NCBI GenBank assembly: GCA_964648795.1
Contig: CAZYMB010000011.1
Coordinates: 1-64,000 of the forward strand
DNA from: JAHDDW01 sp964648795
Lineage (GTDB): Bacteria; Actinomycetota; Acidimicrobiia; Acidimicrobiales; SZUA-35
Direction of reading: 5' to 3'
Length of the DNA: 64,000 nt
In this document: positions 7,862 through 15,286 of the stretch, piece after piece
Position numbering within the stretch: position 1 is the first letter of the stretch
How the letters are laid out: every line of letters begins with the position of its first letter
Program-made: the position numbers and the translations under genes
Notes under the pieces: generated by a model
Database searches by the model: none
Told to the model about the DNA's origin: nothing
The model's input: the letters and a program-made list of their open reading frames with translations, nothing else

Positions 7862-8221
7862 ATGGGCCGTCGACCGATGGGAAGCCTTGAGCACGCAGTT
7901 CTCGATGTCCTGTGGGACAGCGACGAAGCTATCAAGCCTGGTGATGTTCTTGCTCGGCTCGATATCGAGCCAGCGTTGGCCTACTCCACGGTCCGGACGA
8001 TCCTGCGCCGACTCGTGAAGAAGAATCTCGTCAACCGGTCGAAGGAGGGGCAGTCCTATCTCTACAGACCGGTTCGGACTCGCGAAGAACAAGTCGCAGA
8101 AACCATGATGGACGTATTCTCAGCAGCGACTGACCCTGCAACGGCGTTGGGTCACTTTGTGCAACGCCTCTCGCCACGCGACGCATCCGCGTTGAGACAG
8201 AAACTGCGTAGCAATAAGTGA
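7862..8221 (+). CDS. BlaI/MecI/CopY-family transcriptional repressor
   Basis: 119 residues starting at ATG 7862, ten bases after the CtaG-like stop. The N-terminal winged helix reads MGSLEHAVLDVLWDSDEAIK, then YSTVRTILRRLVKKNLVNR and the wing EGQSYLYRPV, typical of BlaI/MecI. The rest is a dimerisation helix. It is followed with overlap by an M56 peptidase, the usual repressor/anti-repressor pairing. The classical partners respond to beta-lactams. In actinobacteria similar pairs also govern copper and respiration genes, which fits the DUF305/CtaG neighbours. The two TACA-N-TGTA dyads upstream are plausible targets. Confidence 0.9.
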   Translation: MGRRPMGSLEHAVLDVLWDSDEAIKPGDVLARLDIEPALAYSTVRTILRRLVKKNLVNRSKEGQSYLYRPVRTREEQVAETMMDVFSAATDPATALGHFVQRLSPRDASALRQKLRSNK

Positions 8222-9093
8222 GCCTCTTGCTCATCGGCGCGGGGATACACCTGTTGACGGTGCCGTTGCTAGCTGCCCAAAGCAAACTGTCTTTTTCTAC
8301 AACGGTTCGCATCAGCTGCGGAGCGATCGTCTCTGGCGTCTTGCTTGTTGCATCTGGTTCGGCGGTGGGAGCGATGCCCCTGTTGGTCTGGGTTCATGAC
8401 GGCCGTGACATCGCCCGGGTCCTTTTCTCACGCCTCGCTCCGGGTGGCCCGCTGGCTTGGATGTTCGGCACGATGGTTGCGGCGGTAGTTGGCTATCTGT
8501 TTGGCACAGCCATTCGTCGTGCCAGCTGGAAGCGCAAGCGTGCCGCGCTCCCTCGCTGGGCAACTGTTCAACTGCACGATATCGATGAAGCTGATGTCGA
8601 GATCCGCGTCGCTCCGACACGCAGACCAATGGCGTTCGCAGTACCAGGACGCGACCGCCACGTGGTTGTGTCCGAACTGGTTGTTGAACTCCCCGAAGAG
8701 CAGCGTCGGGCAGTGATCGCCCATGAGATGGCGCACCTGAGGTTGAGACACGATCGACATCTACTAGTACTTTGGTTTTACGAGAGATTTTGGGGTTGGC
8801 TACCAGGTGCACACGCAGTCGTGTCGTCTCACCGCACATCCATCGAACGCTGGGCCGATGCCGTGGCGCTACGGGAAGAGGCGTTGGCAAGCACATACCT
8901 GGACAGCGCTCGACGAAGTTTGGCTGGTTGCGAACACGCTGAGGTGGCTGCGCCTTGCGTTGCCAAGGCCGGGCGGTCTGTTTTGCACCTGTCTGGGCTT
9001 GTGATTGTGACCGGAGCGCCAGTTGTTGGCGGGATCTTGGTGGCGTCCTACTCGGTCATGGAGATTGTGAGTGTGTTCAGCTCACTGCACTGA
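8218..9093 (+). CDS. M56-family membrane metallopeptidase (BlaR1-type peptidase without sensor domain)
   Basis: 291 residues from GTG 8218, overlapping the BlaI stop. There are three N-terminal membrane segments, a cytoplasmic zinc-peptidase domain with AVIAHEMAHLRLRHD (HExxH) near residue 170, the further conserved ERWADAVALRE, and one C-terminal membrane segment. There is no extracellular penicillin-binding sensor as in BlaR1. It probably cleaves the adjacent BlaI-like repressor after a membrane or periplasmic signal. What the signal is cannot be read from the sequence. It is the last gene before the tRNA-derived attachment site. Confidence 0.88.
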   Translation: MSLLLIGAGIHLLTVPLLAAQSKLSFSTTVRISCGAIVSGVLLVASGSAVGAMPLLVWVHDGRDIARVLFSRLAPGGPLAWMFGTMVAAVVGYLFGTAIRRASWKRKRAALPRWATVQLHDIDEADVEIRVAPTRRPMAFAVPGRDRHVVVSELVVELPEEQRRAVIAHEMAHLRLRHDRHLLVLWFYERFWGWLPGAHAVVSSHRTSIERWADAVALREEALASTYLDSARRSLAGCEHAEVAAPCVAKAGRSVLHLSGLVIVTGAPVVGGILVASYSVMEIVSVFSSLH

Positions 9094-9320
9094 GCTGCAT
9101 TGGGTGAACAAACCCGGTCTCCGAGGGCGGGCACTTTGAGCCTTCGGCTGGGCTGAAAGCTCAATTTCTCGAGGCAACGAGCAGGCAACAACCCAACTGT
9201 AAACAGGGGGGAGCAGCCGGAGACAGCGGGGAAATGGTCACCCTCAGAAATCGTTGCAAGAGCAGGGCAAACAGCCAAAACCCCTCATGATCCAACGACT
9301 TTCACAGACTGTCTCGTCAT
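9094..9320. other. Non-coding end of the island
   Basis: No convincing frame on either strand. It contains a small hairpin (AGCC-TTC-GGCT near 9139-9149) without a T tract. No integrase remnant could be recognised. It ends at the tRNA-Met 3' fragment. Confidence 0.4.
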
Positions 9321-9321
9321 G

Positions 9322-9363
9322 CTCATAACCCGAAGGTCGCAGGTTCAAATCCTGCCCCCGCCA
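9322..9363 (+). other. 3' half of an elongator tRNA-Met gene: attachment site (attR-like)
   Basis: Reads, in order, the anticodon loop CTCATAA, the 3' anticodon strand CCCGA, variable AGGTC, T arm GCAGG-TTCAAAT-CCTGC, acceptor strand CCCCGCC and discriminator A. The bases before the loop do not pair with CCCGA, and no D arm or 5' acceptor strand (GGCGGGG) is present. It is therefore a displaced 3' half, not a working tRNA. A break in the anticodon loop is a known crossover place for tyrosine integrases. Because the fragment faces native-looking sequence to the right, the integrated element is to the left. The rebuilt full tRNA should lie beyond the left edge of the window. Confidence 0.8.
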
Positions 9364-9461
9364 CTATGTTAGGTCCGGTCGGTGTGGCTTTAAGCCTCCA
9401 CCGCTCGGCCTGTTCGAACCAAATACCATGGTTCGATTGGTCGGTTGTCAGGTGAGCCTCG

Positions 9462-9486
9462 GGTTCAAATCCTGCCCCCGCCACTA
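9462..9486 (+). repeat. Second tRNA 3'-end copy (25 bp, direct repeat of 9342-9366)
   Basis: Exact 25-base repeat of the T arm and acceptor end found at 9342-9366, 120 bases downstream. Upstream of it the anticodon part is absent. It marks a second, older junction or a partial duplication at the same site. Confidence 0.75.
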
Positions 9487-9502
9487 AAATTAGATACGAA
9501 AT

Positions 9503-9546
9503 TAGTGGGCTCAGCAACTCATCCTTGCTGGGTCCACTACTGTTTT
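9503..9546 (+). terminator. Hairpin with short T run after the tRNA scar
   Basis: TAGTGG-GCT-CAGCA (9503-9516) pairs with TGCTG-GGT-CCACTA (9526-9539) with a three-base internal mismatch, followed by CTGTTTT. It lies where the original tRNA-Met gene would have had its terminator. There is no functional gene upstream now. Confidence 0.45.
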
Positions 9547-9731
9547 GCGGTAAACGAGGTCAGGTGTGGATCGGCTTAAAGTCTGCGCCGCTCGGCCTGC
9601 TGTAACTTTGTTGAAAGATCTAGGTGGTTTGGTGTCCAGTTTGCCTCGGGTCCACTATCGTTTTGGGCCCATTGTAAGGTTTGGGTCAAAGCTACTATTA
9701 CTTTGTGTCGAGAACTGCCGTCAGTATAAGT

Positions 9732-10532
9732 ATGCATGGGAAGTCTTCGGGTCGAGTTCGACATCATTCACTTAAGGCTGTTCTGCCACTCCTTTTAGTT
9801 GTCGCTCTTACTATTTCAGCGTGTGGTTCTGAGGAGCCTGCAGCCCTTGCAGCGGTAGATTTAGAACCAGTTGAAGAAACTGTAGATGCCGAGGTTGCAG
9901 AAGCACCTCCCATTGTTTCGACCTGGGTGGCCGAAGCAAAGCCTGTTGTCGAGAACTTGGTTGCCTACGACACCCCGAACGGTACGCCTATCGAGTTCGA
10001 GTTTGCCAGCCCTAATCCGTATCACTTTGGTGGGCCGTTGACTCTTATGGTTACCGAGGGCACTCCCGATGACGCCTGGGTTGAAGTTCAGTTGCCGATT
10101 CGTCCGAACGGTCAGACCGGTTGGATAGACAGCAGTCTCTACACTTTTACGCAGACGCAGGTTCGTGCCGAAGTTGATCTTTCTGAGCGTTCTGTAATCG
10201 TTTATGATGGCAATGAGATTATCGCTGAAACGGAAGCCGTTATCGGAACTCCGCAGACGCCAACACCAGTCGGCACATTCTCAATCACAGCCAAGCGTCG
10301 CAACCCAGCTTCTGAGTCGTATCTTGGTCCGTGGGCTCTTGCTCTCTCAGCCTTTTCTGAAGTTTATGACACCTTTGATGGTGGTATCCCCGTGATAGCA
10401 ATTCACGGCACTACACGTCCAGAACTAGTGGGTGGCGCCCACTCAAACGGGTGCCTGCGAATACCAAATGAGATCGTTACGCTGCTGGCAGAAAACGTTC
10501 CGCTTGGAGCACCTGTCCACATAAGTGCCTAA
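9732..10532 (+). CDS. L,D-transpeptidase (YkuD) lipoprotein
   Basis: 266 residues from ATG 9732. A basic N-terminus, hydrophobic stretch and lipobox ISAC place it as a lipoprotein on the outside of the membrane. An acidic linker of about 40 residues and an SH3-like region (TGWIDSSLYTF) follow. The C-terminal YkuD domain contains AIHGT and HSNGCLRI, with the catalytic His-Ser-Gly-Cys-Arg motif. The enzyme should form 3-3 peptidoglycan cross-links or attach proteins to the wall. It is the first backbone gene after the island, is monocistronic and converges on the FAD oxidoreductase gene. Confidence 0.88.
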   Translation: MHGKSSGRVRHHSLKAVLPLLLVVALTISACGSEEPAALAAVDLEPVEETVDAEVAEAPPIVSTWVAEAKPVVENLVAYDTPNGTPIEFEFASPNPYHFGGPLTLMVTEGTPDDAWVEVQLPIRPNGQTGWIDSSLYTFTQTQVRAEVDLSERSVIVYDGNEIIAETEAVIGTPQTPTPVGTFSITAKRRNPASESYLGPWALALSAFSEVYDTFDGGIPVIAIHGTTRPELVGGAHSNGCLRIPNEIVTLLAENVPLGAPVHISA

Positions 10533-10546
10533 GCCCAGATAGACGT

Positions 10547-10580
10547 TATTGAAGGCGAAGAGGTAGAGCTCGCTTCAATA
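10547..10580. terminator. Inverted repeat between convergent genes
   Basis: TATTGAAGGCGA (10547-10558) and TCGCTTCAATA (10570-10580) pair with one bulged base and an 11-base loop. It lies between the convergent L,D-transpeptidase and FAD oxidoreductase genes, so it could end transcripts from both. The T tract is poor. Confidence 0.45.
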
Positions 10581-10606
10581 GAATTTGGATAGTGCTCAGT
10601 TTGCTG

Positions 10607-11755
10607 CTAGCCGAGAGAGTCCATAAACTTTTTGTCGATACGGTCTTTCAGACGCCACATTGCAGATCCGCTGGTAAAGCGACCAAATTTCTCAGCTCCA
10701 GCAGAACGTTTTCCTAGTGAGACCAGTTTCAGGTAATCGGACTGAGGGCTGAATGGTCTTAGTTCTGCGTCTTGGAGACGAGCTTCAATATTAAGTTTCA
10801 GAAATGGCGCCTGGCGAACAGCAAACACTCCGGCCTTAGGTCGAGGAGCAAATGGCATGTGAGCACAGTCTCCAACAGCAAAAATATCTGGATCTGTGGT
10901 GCTCTGTAGCGTCTCGCTAATGTCAATAAACCCATTCGTTAGTTTGAGCCCAATCGTTTCGAGCCATGGAAGCGGCCTGGCTCCCGCTGCGCAGACAATA
11001 AAGTCAGCTGGCAGCCTTTTAACCGATTCACCGTCTGTGCTCAAGGTTAAGTGATCGCTTAGTACCGATTCGACGTTGGCATGCTCGTGTATGACGATGT
11101 TAAGATCATTCATGGTTTGGGCTAGCTTTTTACGAGTGCCTGGGTTGACTTCGCTCAGTGCTTCTTGGCGCTCTATGACATTGACCACAGGTCGGTGTCC
11201 GTCTTGGCTTAGTCGGTAGCTCATCGCCATAGCAAGTTCGCAGCCAGCAACTCCTCCGCCTATTACGCAAACGTCTGGCACCTTTGGAGAAGACGAACAG
11301 TTCTCGACGAAACTGGTCCATTGAGTCGCAAAGGGACCGAGTGGTTTAGCGTTTACGCCAAATCGGTGGCGGTCAAAGCCTGGTAGGTCTGGGATTGCCG
11401 AAGTGACACCAACGTTGATCGAACAAATGTTATATTCAATCGGTGGATGCCCTTCCACTGCGATTGTTTTGGTGTTTCTATCGATACCTGTAGCTTTGCC
11501 AACAACGAGTTTGGTGTTGGCTGGTTTAGTTAACTCGACCAAGCTGTAGTCGAGTTGGTCTCGGCTGTAGTGGCCCGCGATAAACCCTGGGAGCATGCCA
11601 GTGTAGGGTGCCGTTTGTGAAGGATTAATAACTGTAATTTCTGCATTGGGTAGCGGCGTCTTCGCCCAAGATCGAAGCACTAAAGCATGGGCATGTCCGC
11701 CGCCGACAAGCACTACCTTTCTGGTTGCTGCATCTAATGATTTGCCTTGATCCAC
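10607..11755 (-). CDS. FAD-dependent oxidoreductase, SelD-associated / NDH-2-like family
   Basis: 382 residues. The N-terminal FAD-binding motif is KVVLVGGGHAHALVLR, with PYTGMLPGFIAGHYSRDQLD shortly after. This pair is characteristic of the oxidoreductase domain often fused to selenophosphate synthase (SelD), but no SelD part follows. A second nucleotide fold begins CVIGGGVAGCELAMAMS, and the C-terminal FAD contact is DIFAVGDCAHM. The fold is that of NAD(P)H dehydrogenases of the NDH-2 type; the electron acceptor is unknown. It is on the opposite strand to, and about 480 bases from, an alternative-oxidase-like gene, so a quinone-reducing role is conceivable but inferred. Confidence 0.8.
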   Translation of the reverse strand: MDQGKSLDAATRKVVLVGGGHAHALVLRSWAKTPLPNAEITVINPSQTAPYTGMLPGFIAGHYSRDQLDYSLVELTKPANTKLVVGKATGIDRNTKTIAVEGHPPIEYNICSINVGVTSAIPDLPGFDRHRFGVNAKPLGPFATQWTSFVENCSSSPKVPDVCVIGGGVAGCELAMAMSYRLSQDGHRPVVNVIERQEALSEVNPGTRKKLAQTMNDLNIVIHEHANVESVLSDHLTLSTDGESVKRLPADFIVCAAGARPLPWLETIGLKLTNGFIDISETLQSTTDPDIFAVGDCAHMPFAPRPKAGVFAVRQAPFLKLNIEARLQDAELRPFSPQSDYLKLVSLGKRSAGAEKFGRFTSGSAMWRLKDRIDKKFMDSLG

Positions 11756-11826
11756 AGTCCAACTAATTTAGTCGCAATAATCTCGGTCTGAGGGTTAACG
11801 AGGCTATTCACTTAGAGTAGAGCTCA

Positions 11827-12141
11827 ATGGCTAAGGTACTTAACGAAACAGAAATCGAAGCTGCCCTAGCGCAGAATCCAGACTGGACTGTATCCGATGG
11901 CAAGCTTTGCTCTAGATTCAAATTCGCAGACTTCAAAACTGCAATGGCATTCGTCACCATGGTTGCGATCGAATCCGAGAAGCAAAATCATCATCCAACT
12001 TGGACTAATACATGGAATATCGTCGAGTTCGAAATCTCGACCCACGAAGCTGGAGACAAAGTGACCGAGCACGATTTTGTACTTGCCAAGAGCATTTCAG
12101 AGGCAGCGAGCCTCCTGCACGGTGCCACTTCGAAGGGTTAG
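11827..12141 (+). CDS. phhB: 4a-hydroxytetrahydrobiopterin dehydratase (pterin carbinolamine dehydratase)
   Basis: 104 residues, the full size of the family. The signature EKQNHHPTW carries the catalytic His pair, and NIVEFEISTHEAGDKVTEHD is the conserved second half. It dehydrates 4a-hydroxy-tetrahydropterin formed by aromatic amino acid hydroxylases. In bacteria without such hydroxylases the family may act in pterin or molybdopterin salvage. No hydroxylase gene is in view. It is divergent from the FAD oxidoreductase gene, with a 71-base gap that must hold both promoters. Confidence 0.9.
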   Translation: MAKVLNETEIEAALAQNPDWTVSDGKLCSRFKFADFKTAMAFVTMVAIESEKQNHHPTWTNTWNIVEFEISTHEAGDKVTEHDFVLAKSISEAASLLHGATSKG

Positions 12142-12232
12142 TCGCCAGAGTGGCTCCCTCTGATGAATCCCAAAACATTGCAGTTCCGATAAACCTTTTT
12201 GACCTTTGTGCCGATCAAAATAGTATCTAGCT

Positions 12233-12955
12233 ATGAGCTTAAATGAAGTGCGGCCAGAGCCGCCAAGTGATAAAGAAACAACATTCCCGTCGCTGTCGCC
12301 TCTCGAACTACGGGAGCATCAACAGCGCTATCTGTCATGGCCGCCACCTAAGTATGGGTTTGCTGCCAAAGTGCTATTTAAATCAACCGACTTTTTGTTT
12401 CCAAAAGGTAGAAGTTTCGAGTACTTTGCCTTTCTTGAGTTAGTGGCACGTGTTCCCTATTTCGCGTGGGAACACGTTGGGCATATTGCACAGACGCAAA
12501 ACCATAGAGACCATAGCTTTGCTCGTAAGATCCAGGACCGGGTGTTGACGTCGCGCGACGAGCAAGACAACGAGTTTTGGCACCTTCTGATAATGGAGGA
12601 GATGTGCGAACACAAAGGATACAGACGCCGTTTCATTCGTGACAAGGTTCTTCCCCAAATAATGTCTTTCATCTACTATCACCTGACTTGGATGCTTTAT
12701 GTGGTTTACCCAAAGTGGTCTTACAAACTCAACGCAGACTTTGAAACGCATGCAGCTTTGACGTATGCAAAGTTTGTTGAAGAGAATCCTGCCTTCGATG
12801 AGACCCAGTGGGAATCAAAATACAAAGACGACTACGGTCACCACGAAACAGTTGGGGATTTATTGCGTCAAGTTGCTTGGGACGAAGAACAACACAAGTT
12901 GCATTCCGAGTCATACATAGCGTCTGGTGCCCGTTTCTCGAAGACCAAGGGCTGA
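12233..12955 (+). CDS. Alternative oxidase-like diiron protein
   Basis: 240 residues with the full set of six iron ligands in the order and spacing of alternative oxidase: E69 in FLELVARVP, E114-xx-H117 in NEFWHLL, E171 in FETHAALTY and E218-xx-H221 in DEEQH. Two hydrophobic helices, around residues 64-80 and 143-160, fit monotopic membrane binding. Alternative oxidase takes electrons from quinol to reduce oxygen to water without pumping protons. Its presence in an actinobacterial backbone is unusual. The spacing and the LELVA..P motif favour AOX over other ferritin-like families, but a related diiron desaturase or hydroxylase cannot be excluded. Monocistronic. Confidence 0.75.
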   Translation: MSLNEVRPEPPSDKETTFPSLSPLELREHQQRYLSWPPPKYGFAAKVLFKSTDFLFPKGRSFEYFAFLELVARVPYFAWEHVGHIAQTQNHRDHSFARKIQDRVLTSRDEQDNEFWHLLIMEEMCEHKGYRRRFIRDKVLPQIMSFIYYHLTWMLYVVYPKWSYKLNADFETHAALTYAKFVEENPAFDETQWESKYKDDYGHHETVGDLLRQVAWDEEQHKLHSESYIASGARFSKTKG

Positions 12956-13082
12956 ATTTATTCCCCGGCTCATCAGGTAGTGAACGGGGGATGGAATGAG
13001 TGTTAATTTGATCGGTTTGATCATCTAAAGGTCTGAAATTACTGTCTAGTCTGTAGGTAGCTCGACCAAGAAGGAGACGCTG

Positions 13083-13685
13083 ATGTCATCAGGAACAAAG
13101 AAAGTACTAGTAGCCATAGGTGTGATTGGGCTAATAGCGGTGGTCTTGCTAGAGATCTTCTTCTTCAAATTCCGTACAATGTTCATCGATGATGTAGTCG
13201 AAGACGGTGGCGTTGGTACTGTCAGTGAACTTAGTCAAGAAGAACTCCAAGACATATTTGAGTCGGTCGAATTTACAGGTGAAGCTGATCCGGCGGATTT
13301 TGAAGATGAGATGGATGATGCCGAAGACGTGGCTGTGGATCAGGGTCAACCAGAAATGGACGGCGAAATCACAGTTGTGCGTGCAGGTGAATTTGTTGGA
13401 GTGAACGGTTATAACTTTGTTGGTCAAGCGCTGGTTCTTGCCGATGGTACTGGCAGGCGAGTGCTGCGCTTCGAGAACTTCGAAGGACAAAACGGCCCAG
13501 CACTAAAAGTCTATCTACGAGCTGATGATGGCACCTTCGTAACACTTGGCGACCTGCAAGGAAATATCGGTAACCAAAACTACGAGATTCCTGAAGACGT
13601 CGACTTAGACAAGTACAACACGATTGATATTTGGTGTGAGCCATTTGGTGTTGGCTTCGGACTAGCCCCACTGGCTGCAGCATAA
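13083..13685 (+). CDS. DM13-domain membrane-anchored protein
   Basis: 200 residues from ATG 13083, with AAGGAG 7 bases upstream. One N-terminal membrane segment (VAIGVIGLIAVVLLEIFFF) leads to FRTMFIDDVV, an acidic linker, and a C-terminal DM13 domain: LRFENFEGQNGPALKVYL, then GNIGNQNYEIP and IDIWCEPFGVGFG with the single conserved Cys. DM13 domains are proposed to take part in redox or electron-transfer reactions at the cell surface. The partial gene at 15047 has the same membrane-plus-FIDDV layout. Confidence 0.85.
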   Translation: MSSGTKKVLVAIGVIGLIAVVLLEIFFFKFRTMFIDDVVEDGGVGTVSELSQEELQDIFESVEFTGEADPADFEDEMDDAEDVAVDQGQPEMDGEITVVRAGEFVGVNGYNFVGQALVLADGTGRRVLRFENFEGQNGPALKVYLRADDGTFVTLGDLQGNIGNQNYEIPEDVDLDKYNTIDIWCEPFGVGFGLAPLAAA

Positions 13686-13709
13686 GTCAGCAGCAAGCGA
13701 TGCTACAAT

Positions 13710-13787
13710 CCGTTTCGTAGACCTGTTTCGACACAAGCGCTGAAGGCTTAGGTCGCACTAGTTTGTGTCAAAGCGGCGGAGAAACGG
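13710..13787. terminator. Nested inverted repeats between convergent genes
   Basis: CCGTTTC (13710-13716) pairs with GAAACGG (13781-13787), and inside it GACACAA (13730-13736) pairs with TTGTGTC (13763-13769). The element fills the 114-base space between the DM13 gene and the convergent GST-like gene. A bidirectional terminator is the simplest reading; a structured RNA is possible. There is no long T run. Confidence 0.35.
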
Positions 13788-13799
13788 GCTTGCTTGGCA

Positions 13800-14717
13800 T
13801 CACGAGTTGAGTTTTTCACGTCCATGTGGTGTATCCCACCCAGGGTCAGCGGGACCTAGTGGGATGACACCTGTTGGGTTTATGCTCTTGTGTACCCCGT
13901 AGTAGTGGGCTTTAACCTGATACCAGTCGATGGTCTCGCCAAAGCCTGGTGTTTGATACAAGTCTCTGCAATAACCCCATAAAGCGGGCATTTCGACGAT
14001 CTTGTTTCGGTTGCACTTGAAGTGATTGTGGTACACAGCGTCAAAGCGAACCAAAGTGGCCCAAAGCCTGATATCTACCTGGGTAATAGTGTCTCCAACT
14101 AGATAGCGCTGGTTAGTAAGGCGCTCTTCGAGCCAATCAAGCCTTGAGAAGAGCACTTCGTAAGCTTCCTCATAAGGTGCTTGTTCTGATGCAAACCCGC
14201 ACTTGTAAACTCCGTTGTTCACATCGTGAAAGATCAGTTCCGTTAGTTCTTCGATTTCATCTAAGTGTTGTGCAGGCCACAGGTCAGGGGCGTCTGGCTT
14301 GTGAAACTGAGCCCACTCTTTAGTCAAGTCTTTTTCTATGTCAAGAAAGTTGTTGGTAACGACACTCGTTGATTCGATGTCGACAATTGCGGGGACAGTG
14401 ATTCCCTTGGGGTAGTCGGGGTAACGGTTGAAGAAAGCTTCCTGAAGTTTGTGAATGCCGAGTACTGGGTCAATGCCGTCTGGGTCCAAATGAAACTTCC
14501 AACTTGACTGATCATGCAGTGGCCCCGCCGTGCCTACGCTAATAACATCTTCTAAACCGAGTAGTTTCAAAGTAATTAACGACCTATTAGCCCAAGGGCA
14601 AGCGTGGGCAACGATCAATCGATACTTCCCGGCCTCAACCTTCCAACCACCTGCACCATCGGTCGTGATCCGATCGCTGATGTAATCCATATCTCTGTCA
14701 AAAGAACCATCACTCAT
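13800..14717 (-). CDS. Xi-class glutathione transferase / glutathionyl-hydroquinone reductase-like protein
   Basis: About 305 residues from ATG 14717; an in-frame ATG at 14741 would add eight. The thioredoxin-like N-terminal domain has the catalytic HACPWANRS motif (Cys-Pro-Trp-Ala), and the all-helical C-terminal domain contains VDIRLWATLVRFDAVY with the conserved Tyr. Members reduce glutathionyl-hydroquinones. Actinobacteria normally use mycothiol in place of glutathione, so the thiol partner here is uncertain. It sits between two DM13 genes on the other strand. Confidence 0.88.
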   Translation of the reverse strand: MSDGSFDRDMDYISDRITTDGAGGWKVEAGKYRLIVAHACPWANRSLITLKLLGLEDVISVGTAGPLHDQSSWKFHLDPDGIDPVLGIHKLQEAFFNRYPDYPKGITVPAIVDIESTSVVTNNFLDIEKDLTKEWAQFHKPDAPDLWPAQHLDEIEELTELIFHDVNNGVYKCGFASEQAPYEEAYEVLFSRLDWLEERLTNQRYLVGDTITQVDIRLWATLVRFDAVYHNHFKCNRNKIVEMPALWGYCRDLYQTPGFGETIDWYQVKAHYYGVHKSINPTGVIPLGPADPGWDTPHGREKLNS

Positions 14718-14851
14718 AGTTCGCAACGCTAGCAGGATCATTCTGATTTGCTGAGATAGGCCGAAGATGAGAAATGCTAGAGATTTCCACCTATCGGTTT
14801 ATGACCCGTGCTAAAAAATAGCTCAGCGACTATTTTAATCGCTGGGTTGAT

Positions 14852-14912
14852 AAGCAAGATAAATAGTTTTATCTGCAGCCGTCTCTTGCTGTGCCGGCTG
14901 CAGATTTTGCTT
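14852..14912. other. Strong orphan hairpin in a 329-base intergenic region
   Basis: ATCTGCAGCC (14871-14880) and GGCTGCAGAT (14896-14905) are a perfect ten-base inverted repeat with a 15-base loop. Outer AAGCAA (14852-14857) and TTGCTT (14907-14912) can extend it. It ends in TTTTGCTTATTT on the plus strand, like an intrinsic terminator, but no gene is read into it. The 14718-15046 region otherwise holds only the 10-base palindrome GTTTCGAAAC (14960-14969) and the ribosome site of the next gene. Confidence 0.45.
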
Positions 14913-15046
14913 ATTTCACCCGAAATTGTGCACTAAATAAGCTCATTTACTACATCTATGTTTCGAAACGTAACAAATGGAATAGACACAGTTTGCTCTA
15001 GGTTGACTTCTTTCGTTGCGGAAATTACCACTAACAGGAGAACAAC

Positions 15047-15186
15047 GTGGGAAAACTATTTGACATCGTAAAGAACAACCCGGTAGTAAGCGGTCTGGGT
15101 TTCTTAGTATTGGCCGGTGTAGGCGCATTCCTAGCATTCGGAGTATTCGGAATCCAAGCTGCATTCATTGATGATGTTGCAAGTGA
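15047..15186 (+). CDS. N-terminal part of a second DM13-like membrane protein, cut by a gap
   Basis: GTG 15047 follows GGAG by 6 bases. The 46 visible residues comprise a short polar start (GKLFDIVKNNPVV), one membrane segment and the motif AAFIDDVAS. The same membrane segment plus FIDDV layout opens the DM13 protein at 13083, so I infer a paralogue, but the domain itself is hidden in the N gap. Membrane-anchored, facing out. Confidence 0.5.
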
Positions 15187-15286
15187 NNNNNNNNNNNNNN
15201 NNNNNNNNNNNNNNNNNNNNNNNNNNNNNNNNNNNNNNNNNNNNNNNNNNNNNNNNNNNNNNNNNNNNNNNNNNNNNNNNNNNNNN
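15187..15286. other. Assembly gap (100 N), probably much larger in reality
   Basis: A round 100-base spacer. The plus-strand gene on its left and the minus-strand ROK gene on its right both run into it. If the left gene resembles its 200-residue paralogue, about 450 bases are missing. The flanks share no sequence. Confidence 0.9.

Larger units (their letters stand above)
9361..9660 (+). repeat. Diverged tandem repeats downstream of the attachment site
   Basis: Two similar blocks follow CCACTA at 9361 and at 9534. Each holds GGTGTGG, a CTTTAAG/CTTAAAG core, and then the exact CCGCTCGGCCTG (9401-9412 and 9588-9599). Each later ends in GCCTCGGGT. Unit length drifts (about 120 to 190 bases) and the middle parts are poorly alike. 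No protein frame explains them. They may be successive scars of elements inserted at the same tRNA, or decayed copies of its downstream region. Confidence 0.5.

Noticed and set aside
9323..9517. Minus-strand frame ending in VAGAGFEPATFGL
   Set aside because: This is the well-known false translation of the reverse strand of a tRNA 3' end; both GAGFEP copies fall on the two tRNA-end repeats.
13701..13790. tRNA gene (possible tRNA-Sec) between the DM13 and GST genes
   Set aside because: No T loop, D loop or acceptor pairing of tRNA type; only nested inverted repeats.
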